Positions 46,163 through 53,583 of a DNA stretch of 64,000 nucleotides are shown here, piece by piece. The stretch is from Desulfofundulus luciae (GTDB lineage: Bacteria > Bacillota > Desulfotomaculia > Desulfotomaculales > Desulfovirgulaceae). A model generated the notes under the pieces. It had not been told where the DNA came from. It was given only the letters and a program-made list of their open reading frames with translations, and searched no databases. A program made the position numbers and the translations under genes. Position 1 is the first letter of the stretch. Each line of letters begins with the position of its first letter. Where the stretch lies: assembly GCF_030813795.1 (NCBI RefSeq), contig NZ_JAUSUX010000005.1:90205-154204 (forward strand), read 5' to 3'.

Positions 46163-46828
46163 CTACCTTGATATAAAGCCGTGCTCGGCAAGAAAATCCA
46201 GCGAAATGCCTGATTTTTTACGTTGATCCCGTTCCTGGCCGGGGAGGGCCAGGAACCTTTCTACATACTTCCCGATAATATCCGTTTCCAGGTTCACCAG
46301 GTCCCCCGTTTTTTTATTGCCCAGGATGGTGTGACGGGCAGTGTGGGGAATCAGGGACACTAAAAAATCCCCCTCACCCACCTCCACCACCGTCAGACTG
46401 GTACCGTCAACAGCCACCGAACCCTTTTTCACTATATAACGCAGCACTTCAGGTGCGGCTCCGATGGTAAGCAAAATAGCTATATCATGTTCCTGGCGAC
46501 GTAAAATTCGGCCTACGCCGTCAATATGCCCCGTAACCAGATGACCACCCAGGCGATCCCCTACGCGCAAAGCACGTTCCAGGTTGACCCGGTCTCCTGG
46601 CTCTAAATGGTCAAGATTGGTTCTGGCCAGGGTTTCGGCCATCACGTCTGCCGTAAAAGAAGAACGGTCAAAGGCCACCACCGTCAGGCATACACCGTTT
46701 ACGGCTACACTGTCCCCTAACTGCAAATCACCGGCAATTTTGGGGGCCTCTATGGTCAACCGGGCGGAATCCTTTCCCCGGGTTATACGGCACAAAACAC
46801 CTATTTCTTCTACCAGCCCGGTAAACAT
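46163..46828 (-). CDS. ribE: Riboflavin synthase alpha chain
   Basis: Dismutates two lumazine molecules to riboflavin. 221 residues made of two homologous barrels: [10 protein letters not shown] with [16 protein letters not shown], then [12 protein letters not shown] with [11 protein letters not shown]. The duplicated pattern is clear. Start and ribD stop touch at 46828, so the genes are translationally coupled. A basic C-terminal tail (RDQRKKSG) extends slightly beyond the core. Confidence 0.95.
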   Translation of the reverse strand: MFTGLVEEIGVLCRITRGKDSARLTIEAPKIAGDLQLGDSVAVNGVCLTVVAFDRSSFTADVMAETLARTNLDHLEPGDRVNLERALRVGDRLGGHLVTGHIDGVGRILRRQEHDIAILLTIGAAPEVLRYIVKKGSVAVDGTSLTVVEVGEGDFLVSLIPHTARHTILGNKKTGDLVNLETDIIGKYVERFLALPGQERDQRKKSGISLDFLAEHGFISR

Positions 46829-47934
46829 TAACCTTCACCCCCGCCATCCACGTACCCCTCCACACAGAAGTCCTCCCCGTAACGGGTAAAGGAAATATCC
46901 TTCAATCGCACTGCTTCCAGGAGCCGGGCCGGCCCATCCCCGCCTACAGGCCCGGGCGCCTGCCGTCCGCCAATAATCAGGGGGGCAATAAACCAGATTA
47001 CCTTATCTACCAGCCGGGATTCCAGGAAAGAGGCATGAATTTCCCCGCCCCCCTCCACAAGCACGCTGGTTATCTCCCGGCGACCCAATTCCTCCATCAA
47101 AACCGCGAGATCCACCCGGGGTCCAGGCCCGGGTACCACCAGTACTTGCGCCCCGGCTTCCTCCAACCGGCAAAGGTTTTCTTTGGGTGCCCTTTCCGTC
47201 ACCGCGACAATGGTTGGTGCCGGAGATTGCTGGGTAATCACCCGGGCGTCTGGAGGAGTACGGGCCAGGCTGTCTACAACGACCCGCACCGGGTCCTTGC
47301 CATCCTCACCCGGAATACGGGTAGTCAGGGAAGGGTTGTCCTTCAGCACTGTATTTACACCAACCAGGATGGCGTCATAACGATCCCGGAGGCGGTGTAC
47401 GGCCAGCCGGGCCCGGGGTCCGGTAATCCAGCGGGATTCCCCGGTACGGGTGGCTATTTTACCGTCCAGGCTCATGGCCGCCTTTAAAACCACGAAGGGG
47501 CTACGGGTAGTGATATACTTTACAAAAACTTCATTTAACCTTTGCGCCTCTTCCTCCATCACTCCTACGGTCACCTCAACCCCGGCCTGGCGCAACCGCT
47601 CCAACCCCCGTCCGGCAACGAGGGGGTTGGGATCGGTCATGGCGGCTACCACCCGCTTGACGCCGGCGGCCAGAATTGCCTCGGTGCAGGGACCCGTGCG
47701 TCCCCGGTGGCAACACGGCTCCAGGGTAACATAAAGGGTGGCTCCCGCAGCCTGCTCACCGGCTTCATTTAACGCGCGAATCTCTGCATGGGGGGTACCG
47801 GCCCGGGCATGATAGCCCCGGCCAATTACCTGGCCGTCTTTTACCAGCACCGCCCCCACCATGGGATTGGGACTGGTTCTGCCCAGGGCCAGCCGGGCCA
47901 GATCCAAGGCCATTTGCATGTAGTATTCGTCCAA
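46828..47934 (-). CDS. ribD: Riboflavin-specific deaminase / reductase
   Basis: Deaminates and reduces the pyrimidine intermediate of riboflavin synthesis. About 368 residues. The deaminase domain has GTPHAEIRALNEAG and the zinc motif PCCHRGRTGPC; the reductase domain has SLDGKIATRTGESRWITG and VLVEGGGEIHASFL. The frame is open to 48060, but that part is the riboswitch terminator region; TTG 47934, with AGGTGAG 5 nt upstream, is the likely start. First gene of the rib operon. Confidence 0.94.
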   Translation of the reverse strand: MDEYYMQMALDLARLALGRTSPNPMVGAVLVKDGQVIGRGYHARAGTPHAEIRALNEAGEQAAGATLYVTLEPCCHRGRTGPCTEAILAAGVKRVVAAMTDPNPLVAGRGLERLRQAGVEVTVGVMEEEAQRLNEVFVKYITTRSPFVVLKAAMSLDGKIATRTGESRWITGPRARLAVHRLRDRYDAILVGVNTVLKDNPSLTTRIPGEDGKDPVRVVVDSLARTPPDARVITQQSPAPTIVAVTERAPKENLCRLEEAGAQVLVVPGPGPRVDLAVLMEELGRREITSVLVEGGGEIHASFLESRLVDKVIWFIAPLIIGGRQAPGPVGGDGPARLLEAVRLKDISFTRYGEDFCVEGYVDGGGEG

Positions 47935-47949
47935 CGCTCTCACCTGCAA

Positions 47950-47994
47950 AACAAAATAGAAAAAGCCCCGATTCGGCGAGCAACCTTCAGGGCT
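47950..47994 (-). terminator. Riboswitch-controlled terminator before ribD
   Basis: AGCCCTGA and TCGGGGCT pair over 8 bp (one wobble), followed by TTTTTCTATTTTG, between the FMN aptamer and ribD. It is the expected expression platform. Confidence 0.75.
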
Positions 47995-48049
47995 AATGGG
48001 CACAATGGAGCATGGTCCTGCTTCTTTGGGTAAAAGCAGTGCCTTCACG

Positions 48050-48193
48050 CCTTCTCCCATCCAGACTTTTACTGTCGGCCCTGGCTTCTCACCAGATCAA
48101 CCCTGCAATCACCCTCATGAGTGCAGGGCTCGCGGGCTCGGAAGGTCTAACTTCCATACCGCCGGTAGGGAATTCCACCCGTCCCCGAAGGCT
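48050..48193 (-). promoter_or_regulatory. FMN riboswitch (RFN element)
   Basis: The minus strand carries the RFN landmarks in order: CCTTCGGGGACGGGTGG, ACCGGCGGTATGG, GCCCGCGAGCC, GATCTGGTGAGAAGCCAG, CCGACAGTAAAAGTCTGG, GATGGGAGAAGG. These match the conserved FMN aptamer nearly base for base. FMN binding should favour the terminator at 47950-47994 and shut down ribD-ribE-ribBA-ribH. Confidence 0.95.
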
Positions 48194-48272
48194 CTTTAAT
48201 TTTTAGAACCACTAAGGTTATTATAGGCCCGTTCACCACCGGTGTCAATATTGGCTGCCGCCCAGCCGACAG

Positions 48273-48947
48273 CTAGAAGTCCAGCTCCTGTTTACTTAAC
48301 CGGCTGCGCAGGCGGTTTAGTTCCGCCATTACGTCGGGAATGCGTTCCAGCGTGGCACGGCGGTTCTGGAAATCTGACCACGAGGTGCATTCCCCCAAAC
48401 AAGCATAGAGCACACTCAAGCGCATGTGCAGACGTCGTGGCAAAAGAGCCACATCAGCCCCCAACCGTTCCCAGGCCCCCACGGAAAAGGTTATTTTCTC
48501 TCCGTGCAGAGAACAACTGGAATGTTCGCTGAGCTCGTCCAGAACACGCCTGTTTCTTTTTAATTCTTCCAGCAATTCCTCAATAATAAATAACCTTTTT
48601 TCTGCTACTTCCTGCTGCCTGGTTGTATGATAGTACCATACAGTGACAACTACTCCGTAAAGGGTGAGCAACCCTCCGAGAACTGCCTGGTTAAAACCCA
48701 TGGTAAACCAGTTGCTGCTTACATCTTTCCAAATAGTGGACGCTGCCGCGGGAAAGAAAGCCGTCAGCCAGCAGGCCCGGGCCAGGTAATGGATTATTTC
48801 CCGGTTAATCACCAGAGTTAAAAAAACGATAAAAGGACTGAAAAAAATGGCCAGCACCAGCAATAGCTTGCGCAACATCCGCAGGCAGCGGCGAAAGCTA
48901 CGGCCGGAAAGGAAGCACAAGCGAAAAAACAGTCTAGCCAATTTCAC
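48273..48947 (-). CDS. Membrane protein of unknown function
   Basis: 224 residues. Two or three N-terminal membrane segments (LLLVLAIFFSPFIVFLTLVI; a second at LGGLLTLYGVVVTVWYY) are followed by a cytosolic helical, coiled-coil-like domain rich in Leu, Glu and Arg (RLFIIEELLEELKRNRRVLDE). The N-terminus is strongly basic. GTG at 48947 has AAAGGAGG at 5-6 nt and is preferred over the ATG at 48971, which lies ahead of that site. No family recognised; stands between the riboswitch and the acs region. Confidence 0.6.
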   Translation of the reverse strand: MKLARLFFRLCFLSGRSFRRCLRMLRKLLLVLAIFFSPFIVFLTLVINREIIHYLARACWLTAFFPAAASTIWKDVSSNWFTMGFNQAVLGGLLTLYGVVVTVWYYHTTRQQEVAEKRLFIIEELLEELKRNRRVLDELSEHSSCSLHGEKITFSVGAWERLGADVALLPRRLHMRLSVLYACLGECTSWSDFQNRRATLERIPDVMAELNRLRSRLSKQELDF

Positions 48948-48972
48948 GCATACCTCCTTTGGGCCCACCATT

Positions 48973-48996
48973 AAAAAAAAGCCACCGGAAGGTGGC
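48973..48996 (-). terminator. Terminator after the tiny zinc-ribbon ORF
   Basis: On the minus strand GCCACC-TTCC-GGTGGC is followed by eight T, 33 nt after the stop of the small ORF at 49029-49166. Confidence 0.75.
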
Positions 48997-49028
48997 CTCT
49001 ACTATATTTTTTGGCTATGAGGATTGCT

Positions 49029-49166
49029 TTATTCTTGCACCAGCAACTGTTCTCCACAAAACATACAATAGCTTCCATTTTCACTGGCCAATCCATTCGC
49101 TCCTGCTATAAATCCACTCGGACTTAAAAAAATACATTCCGCCGGAATTTTCTTAATCTTTGCCAT
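49029..49166 (-). CDS. Tiny zinc-ribbon-like protein (45 aa)
   Basis: Encodes MAKIKKIPAECIFLSP at the start and SYCMFCGEQLLVQE at the end. The CMFCG knuckle, basic N-terminus and an intrinsic terminator right behind the stop suggest a real gene, although no strong ribosome binding site is seen before the ATG at 49166. No family recognised. It is divergent from acs (58 nt away). Confidence 0.5.
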   Translation of the reverse strand: MAKIKKIPAECIFLSPSGFIAGANGLASENGSYCMFCGEQLLVQE

Positions 49167-49223
49167 ATTTTCAATTTATATTTAGGTGTAGAGGCTTTGA
49201 CTTTTAAAGGGAGGTAATGTCGT

Positions 49224-51170
49224 ATGGCTGAAAAAATGGGTACCGGGATGGTTCCCCCGCAGGTAAAAGCTTTCACTGACTGGGCGGCCGAGGACCCGGA
49301 AGGTTTTTGGGCGGAAGCTGCCCATAAAGCGGCCCACGATATTCACTGGTTTAAAAAGTGGGATAAAGTATTTACCTGGAATTATCCCACCTTCCAGTGG
49401 TTTTCCGGAGGCCTGACCAATATTTGCTATAACTGCGTGGACTACAAAGTTAAAAGAGGGAAGGCGGGCCGGGCGGCATTTGTTGCCGAATCGGGAGAAA
49501 CCGGTGAGGTAAGGGTGGTAACCTACGGCCAGCTCCTTTCGCTGGTAAAACAATATGCAGCTGCATTAAGGGGTTTAGGTGTAAAAAAGGGGGACCGGGT
49601 GGCCATCTACATGCCCACGGGCATTGAATCCGTTACCGCCATGCTGGCCTGCGCCCGTATTGGAGCCATCCACGTGGTCATTTTTGCCGGTTTTTCCGCC
49701 GGGGCGGTGGCGGATCGCCTGCAGATTACCGGTGCCAGGTACCTCCTTACCCAGGACGAAAGCCTGCGGCGGGGTAAACCAGTACCCTTAAAGAAAATAA
49801 TTGACGATGCTCTGGCTACATGCCCGGAGGATCTAATTGCCAAAGTAGTGGTTTTACAGAAAAATAAAGAGCAAGCACCGCCAATGAAAGCCGGACGGGA
49901 CATTCTCTGGGACGAGTTCCTGGCCCTGGGCGAAGGGCATAGTTCAGAAGTGGAACTCATGGAAGCAAACGAACCCCTCTTCCTCCTGCCCACTTCCGGC
50001 ACCACGGCCAAGCCTAAAGTCACCGTGCAAAAACACGGCGGCTACCAGATTTACATCTACTCCATGGCCAAGTGGATTTACGCCTTACAGGAAGACGACG
50101 TGTGGTTCTGCACTTCAGACATCGGCTGGATTGTGGGGCACAGTTACAACGTTTACGGCCCCCTCCTGGTCGGAGCCACCAGCGTCCTTTACGAAGGCAC
50201 TCCCGACTACCCGAGACCGGACATGTGGTGGGATATCGTGGAGCGGAACAAGGTTACCGCCATATGGACATCCCCCACCGGTGTACGGGGCTTGATGAGA
50301 CTGGGCATTGAGCACGCCAAAAAACACGATTTGTCCTCGGTCAAAAGAGTCTTCTGTGCCGGAGAAGTATTAAACCCTGCCGCCTGGAGCTGGCTGCAGG
50401 AACAGGTATTTGAAAACAAAATTCCCGTCATGGACCACATGTGGCAGACCGAAACATCCGGCCCCATCTTTGCCAACCCGTACGGTCTGGGTATGATTCC
50501 CATTAAACCCGGCTCCGCGGGCATTCCAGTACCCGGCATCATCGCTGAAATTGTGGATGACAAGGAAGGTAAGCCCACAGCTCCCGGCGAGAAGGGAATT
50601 GTCACCATCCTGAGGCCGTTCCCGGGACTAACCTCCACCCTGTGGAACAACGAGGAAGGCTACCAGAAGGAATACTGGGAGCGGCTACCCTTTACCCAGG
50701 GCAGGTATTACTGCGGGGACGCCGCTTCCTTTGATGAGGACGGGTACATCTGGTTTGCCGGTCGCTCCGACGAGGTAATCAAGATTGCCGCCCACAGAAT
50801 TGGCACCATTGAAATTGAAAACGCCCTCATCTCCCACCCGGCAGTGGTTGAAGCGGGCGTTTCGGGAGTACCCGATGAACTGAAAGGTGAAGTGGCCTGC
50901 GCCTTTGTAGTGTTAAAGCAGGGTTACCAGCCCAGCGAAGAAATGAAAAAGGACTTAATTGCCCACGTACGCAACACCATGGGGCCAATTGTCATCATCA
51001 GGGACATTCAATTTGTGAGCTCCCTGCCCAAGACCCGCAGCGGTAAAATTATGCGCCGGGTGATGAAATCCCTGTGGGTCGGCAGGGAACTGGGCGACCT
51101 CTCGACCATTGAAGAAGAAGCCTCCGTCGACGAAATCCGCGAGGCCATCAAGAAAATGCAGCAGAGTTAA
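49224..51170 (+). CDS. acs: AMP-forming acetyl-CoA synthetase (or short acyl-CoA synthetase)
   Basis: Activates acetate (possibly propionate) with ATP and CoA. 648 residues, the Acs length. The P-loop LLPTSGTTAKPKVTVQKHGG, the MWQTETSG motif, GDAASFDEDGYIWFAGRSDEVIK and the C-terminal TRSGKIMRRVMK, whose Lys is the usual acetylation site, are intact. The sequence departs from classical Acs at the first motif (TTAKPK for TGKPK), so substrate range is not certain. GGGAGGTAATGTCGT precedes the ATG. acuB and a BusR-like regulator lie downstream, convergent. Confidence 0.87.
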   Translation: MAEKMGTGMVPPQVKAFTDWAAEDPEGFWAEAAHKAAHDIHWFKKWDKVFTWNYPTFQWFSGGLTNICYNCVDYKVKRGKAGRAAFVAESGETGEVRVVTYGQLLSLVKQYAAALRGLGVKKGDRVAIYMPTGIESVTAMLACARIGAIHVVIFAGFSAGAVADRLQITGARYLLTQDESLRRGKPVPLKKIIDDALATCPEDLIAKVVVLQKNKEQAPPMKAGRDILWDEFLALGEGHSSEVELMEANEPLFLLPTSGTTAKPKVTVQKHGGYQIYIYSMAKWIYALQEDDVWFCTSDIGWIVGHSYNVYGPLLVGATSVLYEGTPDYPRPDMWWDIVERNKVTAIWTSPTGVRGLMRLGIEHAKKHDLSSVKRVFCAGEVLNPAAWSWLQEQVFENKIPVMDHMWQTETSGPIFANPYGLGMIPIKPGSAGIPVPGIIAEIVDDKEGKPTAPGEKGIVTILRPFPGLTSTLWNNEEGYQKEYWERLPFTQGRYYCGDAASFDEDGYIWFAGRSDEVIKIAAHRIGTIEIENALISHPAVVEAGVSGVPDELKGEVACAFVVLKQGYQPSEEMKKDLIAHVRNTMGPIVIIRDIQFVSSLPKTRSGKIMRRVMKSLWVGRELGDLSTIEEEASVDEIREAIKKMQQS

Positions 51171-51179
51171 AGAGTTAAA

Positions 51180-51213
51180 AAGAAAGCCTCTCCCTCCATG
51201 GGAGGGGCTTTCT
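51180..51213. terminator. Bidirectional terminator between acs and the BusR-like gene
   Basis: AAGAAAGCCTCTCCC-TCCA-GGGAGGGGCTTTCTT, a stem of about 14 bp with one wobble pair, gives U-rich ends on both strands between the two convergent stops. Confidence 0.85.
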
Positions 51214-51851
51214 TACTGTTTGGCCGCCGTACCGTTCACCAGGTTATAGACCTGTTCCTTCAATTCCGGCGGCGCCAGGACAATCAGGACATCGCCGGAC
51301 TGGATTACCGTGTCGGCCTGGGGCGAGAGGATTTCCTCTCCTCCGCGGTAAATGGCCAGGATGGTTGAACCTGTTTTGGCCCGGAATTCCGCTTCGGCCA
51401 GGGATTTACCCACCAGGGGCGATGTGGGCAGTACCCGGATTTCTTCTATCCGCTGCAGGTTGCCGGCCATCTTAAAGGTATAATCCAGCAGTTCATTCAT
51501 GAGCTTCTCAATTTCGCTGTTAATCCGATCCCTTTCCCGTAACAAGTGGTGCAACCGTTCCTGCATATCTCTTAATACCTGGCGTTGGCCGCATTCAGCC
51601 AGAAAGGCCTCCGCCGCCTTCTGGGATTTAACCACCACCCCTACTCCCGGAGAGACTTGTACAATCCCCGTATCCTGCAAAAGGGTTAAGGCCCGGCGGA
51701 TGGTTTCCGGCGAAACGTTGTACTTGCCGGCCAGGGTAGAACGGCCAAAAATTTTCTGCCCCTCACGGTATTCCCCCCGCGCGATGCGGGTGGCTATGTC
51801 GATGGCAATGGTAGCGTAACGGGATAAAACATGAGAGCCCAGAGATTCCAT
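51213..51851 (-). CDS. GntR-type regulator with C-terminal RCK_C (TrkA-C) domain, BusR-like
   Basis: 212 residues in three parts: a GntR winged helix (residues 10-75: IARGEYREGQKI, YNVSPETIRRALTLLQDTGI), a coiled coil (90-125: ERLHHLLRERDRINSEIEKL) and an RCK_C domain (135-205: LVGKSLAEAEFRAKTGSTILA, LSPQADTVIQSGDVLIVLAP). This is the architecture of BusR, the c-di-AMP-dependent repressor of osmolyte uptake. The ligand is inferred from the family, not seen. No osmolyte transporter lies in the window; trehalose genes do. Confidence 0.8.
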   Translation of the reverse strand: MESLGSHVLSRYATIAIDIATRIARGEYREGQKIFGRSTLAGKYNVSPETIRRALTLLQDTGIVQVSPGVGVVVKSQKAAEAFLAECGQRQVLRDMQERLHHLLRERDRINSEIEKLMNELLDYTFKMAGNLQRIEEIRVLPTSPLVGKSLAEAEFRAKTGSTILAIYRGGEEILSPQADTVIQSGDVLIVLAPPELKEQVYNLVNGTAAKQ

Positions 51852-51901
51852 GGGGATCTTCTCCTTACCTGATTCAAATATATAGTGTAACCACCGACAA
51901 A

Positions 51902-51943
51902 AAATTAAATCAAAATCAATCCGGCCCCATCAGGGAGCCGGAT
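51902..51943 (-). terminator. Terminator of acuB
   Basis: AATCCGGC-(10 nt)-GCCGGATT is followed by GATTTTGATTTAATTTT on the minus strand, 32 nt after the acuB stop. Confidence 0.7.
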
Positions 51944-51974
51944 TTCCAGGATCTATATCATCCCCCCAAACTGG

Positions 51975-52607
51975 TTAACTAACAGATTTCACTTCGAAGC
52001 CCTGTTTTTGTAAATCCTGCACCAGGAGTTCAGGCTCCACCGTGCTTAGGCGCAGCATAATTTGTACCCGTTGATTTTCTTTTTCCCGGCAGGCCACGCC
52101 AATGACATTGATCCGGTGCTCCCTGACCACGGCCAGGATATCGGCCAGGGCGCCAATACGATCGCTAACTTCAAGCACCAGGCGGGTCCCCGCTTTGCGC
52201 AGGCCAAAGATGCGGATCAGGGCGTCCAGGATATCGGTCTGGGTAATAATGCCTACCAACCCGTCATCCTCAACTACCGGCAGACTGCCAATCTTATGCT
52301 CCCGCATAATCAAGGCCGCTTCTTCAATGGTGCAGCCCGGCCCCACGGTAATGGGTTTGGTTTTCATGACATCCTTTACTACCATTTTGGAAAGCAGGTA
52401 ATTCATTTCAAAAACACTGAGGGTGGTTGCGGGGGAGGGAGTAACAGTAAGCAGGTCCCGCTCGGTAATCAGTCCAACCAACCGGCCCTTGTCCACCACC
52501 GGCAAATGCCTGATCTTATTTTTCTTCATAATGTTTAGAGCTTCCAAAATGGGAGTCCCCGAGTGGATGCTGATGGGGGAAGTACTCATGTAATCCCGTA
52601 CAAACAT
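51975..52607 (-). CDS. acuB: CBS-CBS-ACT domain protein, AcuB-like
   Basis: 210 residues. Two CBS motifs (VRDYMSTSPISI with LPVVDKGRLVGLITERDLL; VKDVMKTKPITV with LPVVEDDGLVGIITQTDIL) form a Bateman module for adenine nucleotides, followed by an ACT domain (VLEVSDRIGALADILAVVREH). AcuB of Bacillus has this architecture and lies beside acsA. Here acs is 0.8 kb away, so a role in acetate metabolism is plausible. The ATG at 52607 follows GGGAGGTTTAAGC. Confidence 0.78.
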   Translation of the reverse strand: MFVRDYMSTSPISIHSGTPILEALNIMKKNKIRHLPVVDKGRLVGLITERDLLTVTPSPATTLSVFEMNYLLSKMVVKDVMKTKPITVGPGCTIEEAALIMREHKIGSLPVVEDDGLVGIITQTDILDALIRIFGLRKAGTRLVLEVSDRIGALADILAVVREHRINVIGVACREKENQRVQIMLRLSTVEPELLVQDLQKQGFEVKSVS

Positions 52608-52698
52608 GCTTAAACCTCCCACTCAAAGCCTTTCCTCTATTATAACATTGCCCCCGGAGAACGCAACGTCTGAAATAACGAAAGTTGGCGTTACCCCT

Positions 52699-52881
52699 TT
52701 ACTTTTTTAACCCGGGGCACCCCTGTCTCTCCTTCAATGCCACAAATACCTGCCGCTGGTACTGTACTATCAACCTGTCCAGGCGCCGGCTTAAAGCCAG
52801 GAGCTTATCCTGATCCTCCCTGTTCATGCCGTTTAATCTCCGGCGCAGGTGCTCAATTTGCACCCTGAGCTTCCGATCCAA
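52699..52881 (-). CDS. Spo0E-like aspartyl-phosphate phosphatase
   Basis: About 60 residues, two helices. The signature SRRLDRLIVQYQ matches the Spo0E family motif SxxLDxLIxxY, whose Asp is catalytic; such proteins dephosphorylate Spo0A~P or related response regulators and delay sporulation. I choose the TTG at 52881 because GAGGAGGGGG lies 8 nt upstream; ATG 52905 has no ribosome binding site. A terminator-like hairpin lies just upstream. Confidence 0.75.
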   Translation of the reverse strand: MDRKLRVQIEHLRRRLNGMNREDQDKLLALSRRLDRLIVQYQRQVFVALKERQGCPGLKK

Positions 52882-52913
52882 AGCTTTCGCCCCCTCCTCA
52901 GTCATTGAAACGA

Positions 52914-52942
52914 GATAAAAAAACCGCGTGTTTAGCACGCAC
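52914..52942 (-). terminator. Terminator/attenuator before the Spo0E-like gene
   Basis: GCGTG-CTAAA-CACGC followed by GGTTTTTTTATC on the minus strand: a 5-bp hairpin with a strong U-run, 35-60 nt before the TTG start. It may attenuate this gene or end an upstream transcript. Confidence 0.45.
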
Positions 52943-53049
52943 TTATCCCTGGAAATGTTGATAAACCTTCTCGTTTTACTTTAATCTTACGTACTGCCGC
53001 ATACAATTTTAGCAACTATAGAAGGAAGATCGTCTCCCGCCCTGGCATA

Positions 53050-53068
53050 TATACCATTTTATGGTATA
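53050..53068. promoter_or_regulatory. Perfect 19-bp palindrome, operator candidate
   Basis: TATACCAT-TTT-ATGGTATA is an exact dyad followed by ATACC. The plus strand also reads GGTATAAT, a possible -10, so a repressor here could cover a promoter. It lies between the Spo0E-like gene and the HTH gene. Confidence 0.5.
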
Positions 53069-53152
53069 ATACCTATCAACCGGTGCATTTCCCGGACTTT
53101 AACTTTTCATATTTTCTCTTTTCCTACCCCTTTTGCCACCAAATATATGCCC

Positions 53153-53404
53153 TTATTTTTGAAGGGTAACCTTTTCAGCAGCCGCATTGCGCTTGCCGCT
53201 GTCGGGGTCGGGTAGTTTCCAACTCCTGGTGGGAAGGCCGAGTTTCAGCATCCATACCGAAACCGTTGCCCTGCCCACGCCAAACAGCTGGGCCAGCTGG
53301 TCCAGGGTATACCCTTTTTCGTAGTAATAGTGCCTGATAAGTGTTGCTACGGGCTCGCCAAACCTGGCTTCAATTTCGGCCATTTTACTTTTGCGACCGG
53401 CCAC
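53153..53404 (-). CDS. Small helix-turn-helix protein
   Basis: 83 residues. A clear HTH: EKGYTLDQLAQLFGVGRATVSVWMLKLG, typical of phage or plasmid type regulators. The N-terminus is basic (AGRKSKM) and the C-terminal tail is polar. GTG 53404 with GAGGTGATAAC upstream is the likely start; the ORF extending to 53470 crosses operator repeats. Divergent from the XRE-S24 regulator, with which it shares TGATAAC repeats. Confidence 0.7.
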   Translation of the reverse strand: MAGRKSKMAEIEARFGEPVATLIRHYYYEKGYTLDQLAQLFGVGRATVSVWMLKLGLPTRSWKLPDPDSGKRNAAAEKVTLQK

Positions 53405-53497
53405 GTTATCACCTCGTATACAATGTTTTCTTTTTGATAACTTAATGACAAAAATAAAAGTTCCTACCATTTATTCTAAAGTTATCATACTGATAAC
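53405..53497. promoter_or_regulatory. TGATAAC operator array between two HTH genes
   Basis: The heptamer TGATAAC or its inverse occurs four times: GTTATCA 53405-53411, TGATAAC 53435-53441, GTTATCA 53481-53487, TGATAAC 53491-53497. The last two form a perfect 17-bp dyad with a 3-nt centre. A longer direct copy, TGATAACTT(A/G)ATG, appears at 53435 and 53491. The site lies in the divergent promoter region, as in a lysis/lysogeny-type switch. Confidence 0.65.
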
Positions 53498-53583
53498 TTG
53501 ATGTCAAGAGGTTTTTCCGAAATTTTAAGGAATAATAAGGAATAATATAGTTACACTTCCCTGGTGAAAATTAAGGTGACATT

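Noticed and set aside
47935..48060. Upstream extension of ribD
   Set aside because: It lies inside the riboswitch expression platform and terminator and has no ribosome binding site; the TTG at 47934 does.
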